A stretch of DNA of 5,366 bases, from NCBI GenBank assembly GCA_020722825.1, contig DYKC01000070.1, positions 1-5,366 of the forward strand, in the 5' to 3' direction. The position numbers were made by a program, and so were the translations under genes. Source of the stretch: Vermiphilus sp. Its GTDB lineage: Bacteria; Ratteibacteria; UBA8468; B48-G9; JAFGKM01. Within the stretch, counting starts at the first letter, position 1, and the number at the start of each line of letters is the position of its first letter. Positions 5,311 to 5,366 of this stretch are shown piece by piece. Under the pieces are notes generated by a model. The model was not told the DNA's origin. It did not search any database and saw only the letters and a list, made by a program, of their open reading frames with translations.

Positions 5311-5366
5311 GGTAATATATTAGCTCCAAAAAGTTAGAAAATCAGCAAAGCCTTACCAGAGTTGTT

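Noticed and set aside
5311..5366. Any gene or element in the last 56 bases
   Set aside because: All frames are short or interrupted and there is no recognisable motif or repeat. I see nothing to annotate there.

Overview
The window is an AT-rich stretch (by eye about 40% G+C). All genes run on the plus strand, tightly packed, for the first 4.9 kb, followed by about 470 bases with no intact gene. The content (iron-sulfur flavoprotein dehydrogenase subunits, a UroD/methyltransferase-fold protein, low G+C, Shine-Dalgarno motifs, IS debris) suggests an anaerobic, probably uncultured, bacterium. The sequence does not allow a finer placement, and an archaeon is not strictly excluded.

Positions 3-4898 look like one operon of six genes: (1) the 3' part of a DadA/HcnC/sarcosine-oxidase-beta type FAD amine dehydrogenase, truncated by the window start; (2) a UroD/MtaA-like protein; (3) a Gfo/Idh/MocA-fold oxidoreductase with a biliverdin-reductase-like EYPM motif; (4) a small [2Fe-2S] protein; (5) an HcnB-like FAD/NAD(P) oxidoreductase; (6) a protein with two [4Fe-4S] clusters. 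Three of the five junctions have overlapping stop and start codons apart from the Gfo junction (998/1001, 3329/3347, 4410/4423), the UroD-Gfo genes overlap too, and the largest gap is 12 bases. No internal promoter or terminator is evident.

Genes 1, 4, 5 and 6 together resemble a membrane-independent, multi-subunit 'dye-linked' amino-acid or amine dehydrogenase (archaeal four-subunit proline dehydrogenase, hydrogen cyanide synthase, opine oxidase and heterotetrameric sarcosine oxidase are the nearest known arrangements). The beta-type subunit would oxidise a secondary or primary amine. Electrons would pass through the Fe-S subunits to or from the HcnB-like flavoprotein. Genes 2 and 3 are inserted between the substrate-oxidising subunit and the electron-transfer subunits. 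Each lacks residues that define the usual chemistry of its superfamily: UroD-like without the methyltransferase zinc ligands, Gfo-like without the EKP lysine and the active-site aspartate. They are the most likely source of new biochemistry here. The substrate is unknown.

Positions 4899-5366 hold a weak hairpin, three ATAACT hexamers at an exact 10-base spacing with a perfect DnaA-box 9-mer in the last one, and a decayed transposase C-terminus (about 5002-5310) with an in-frame TGA.
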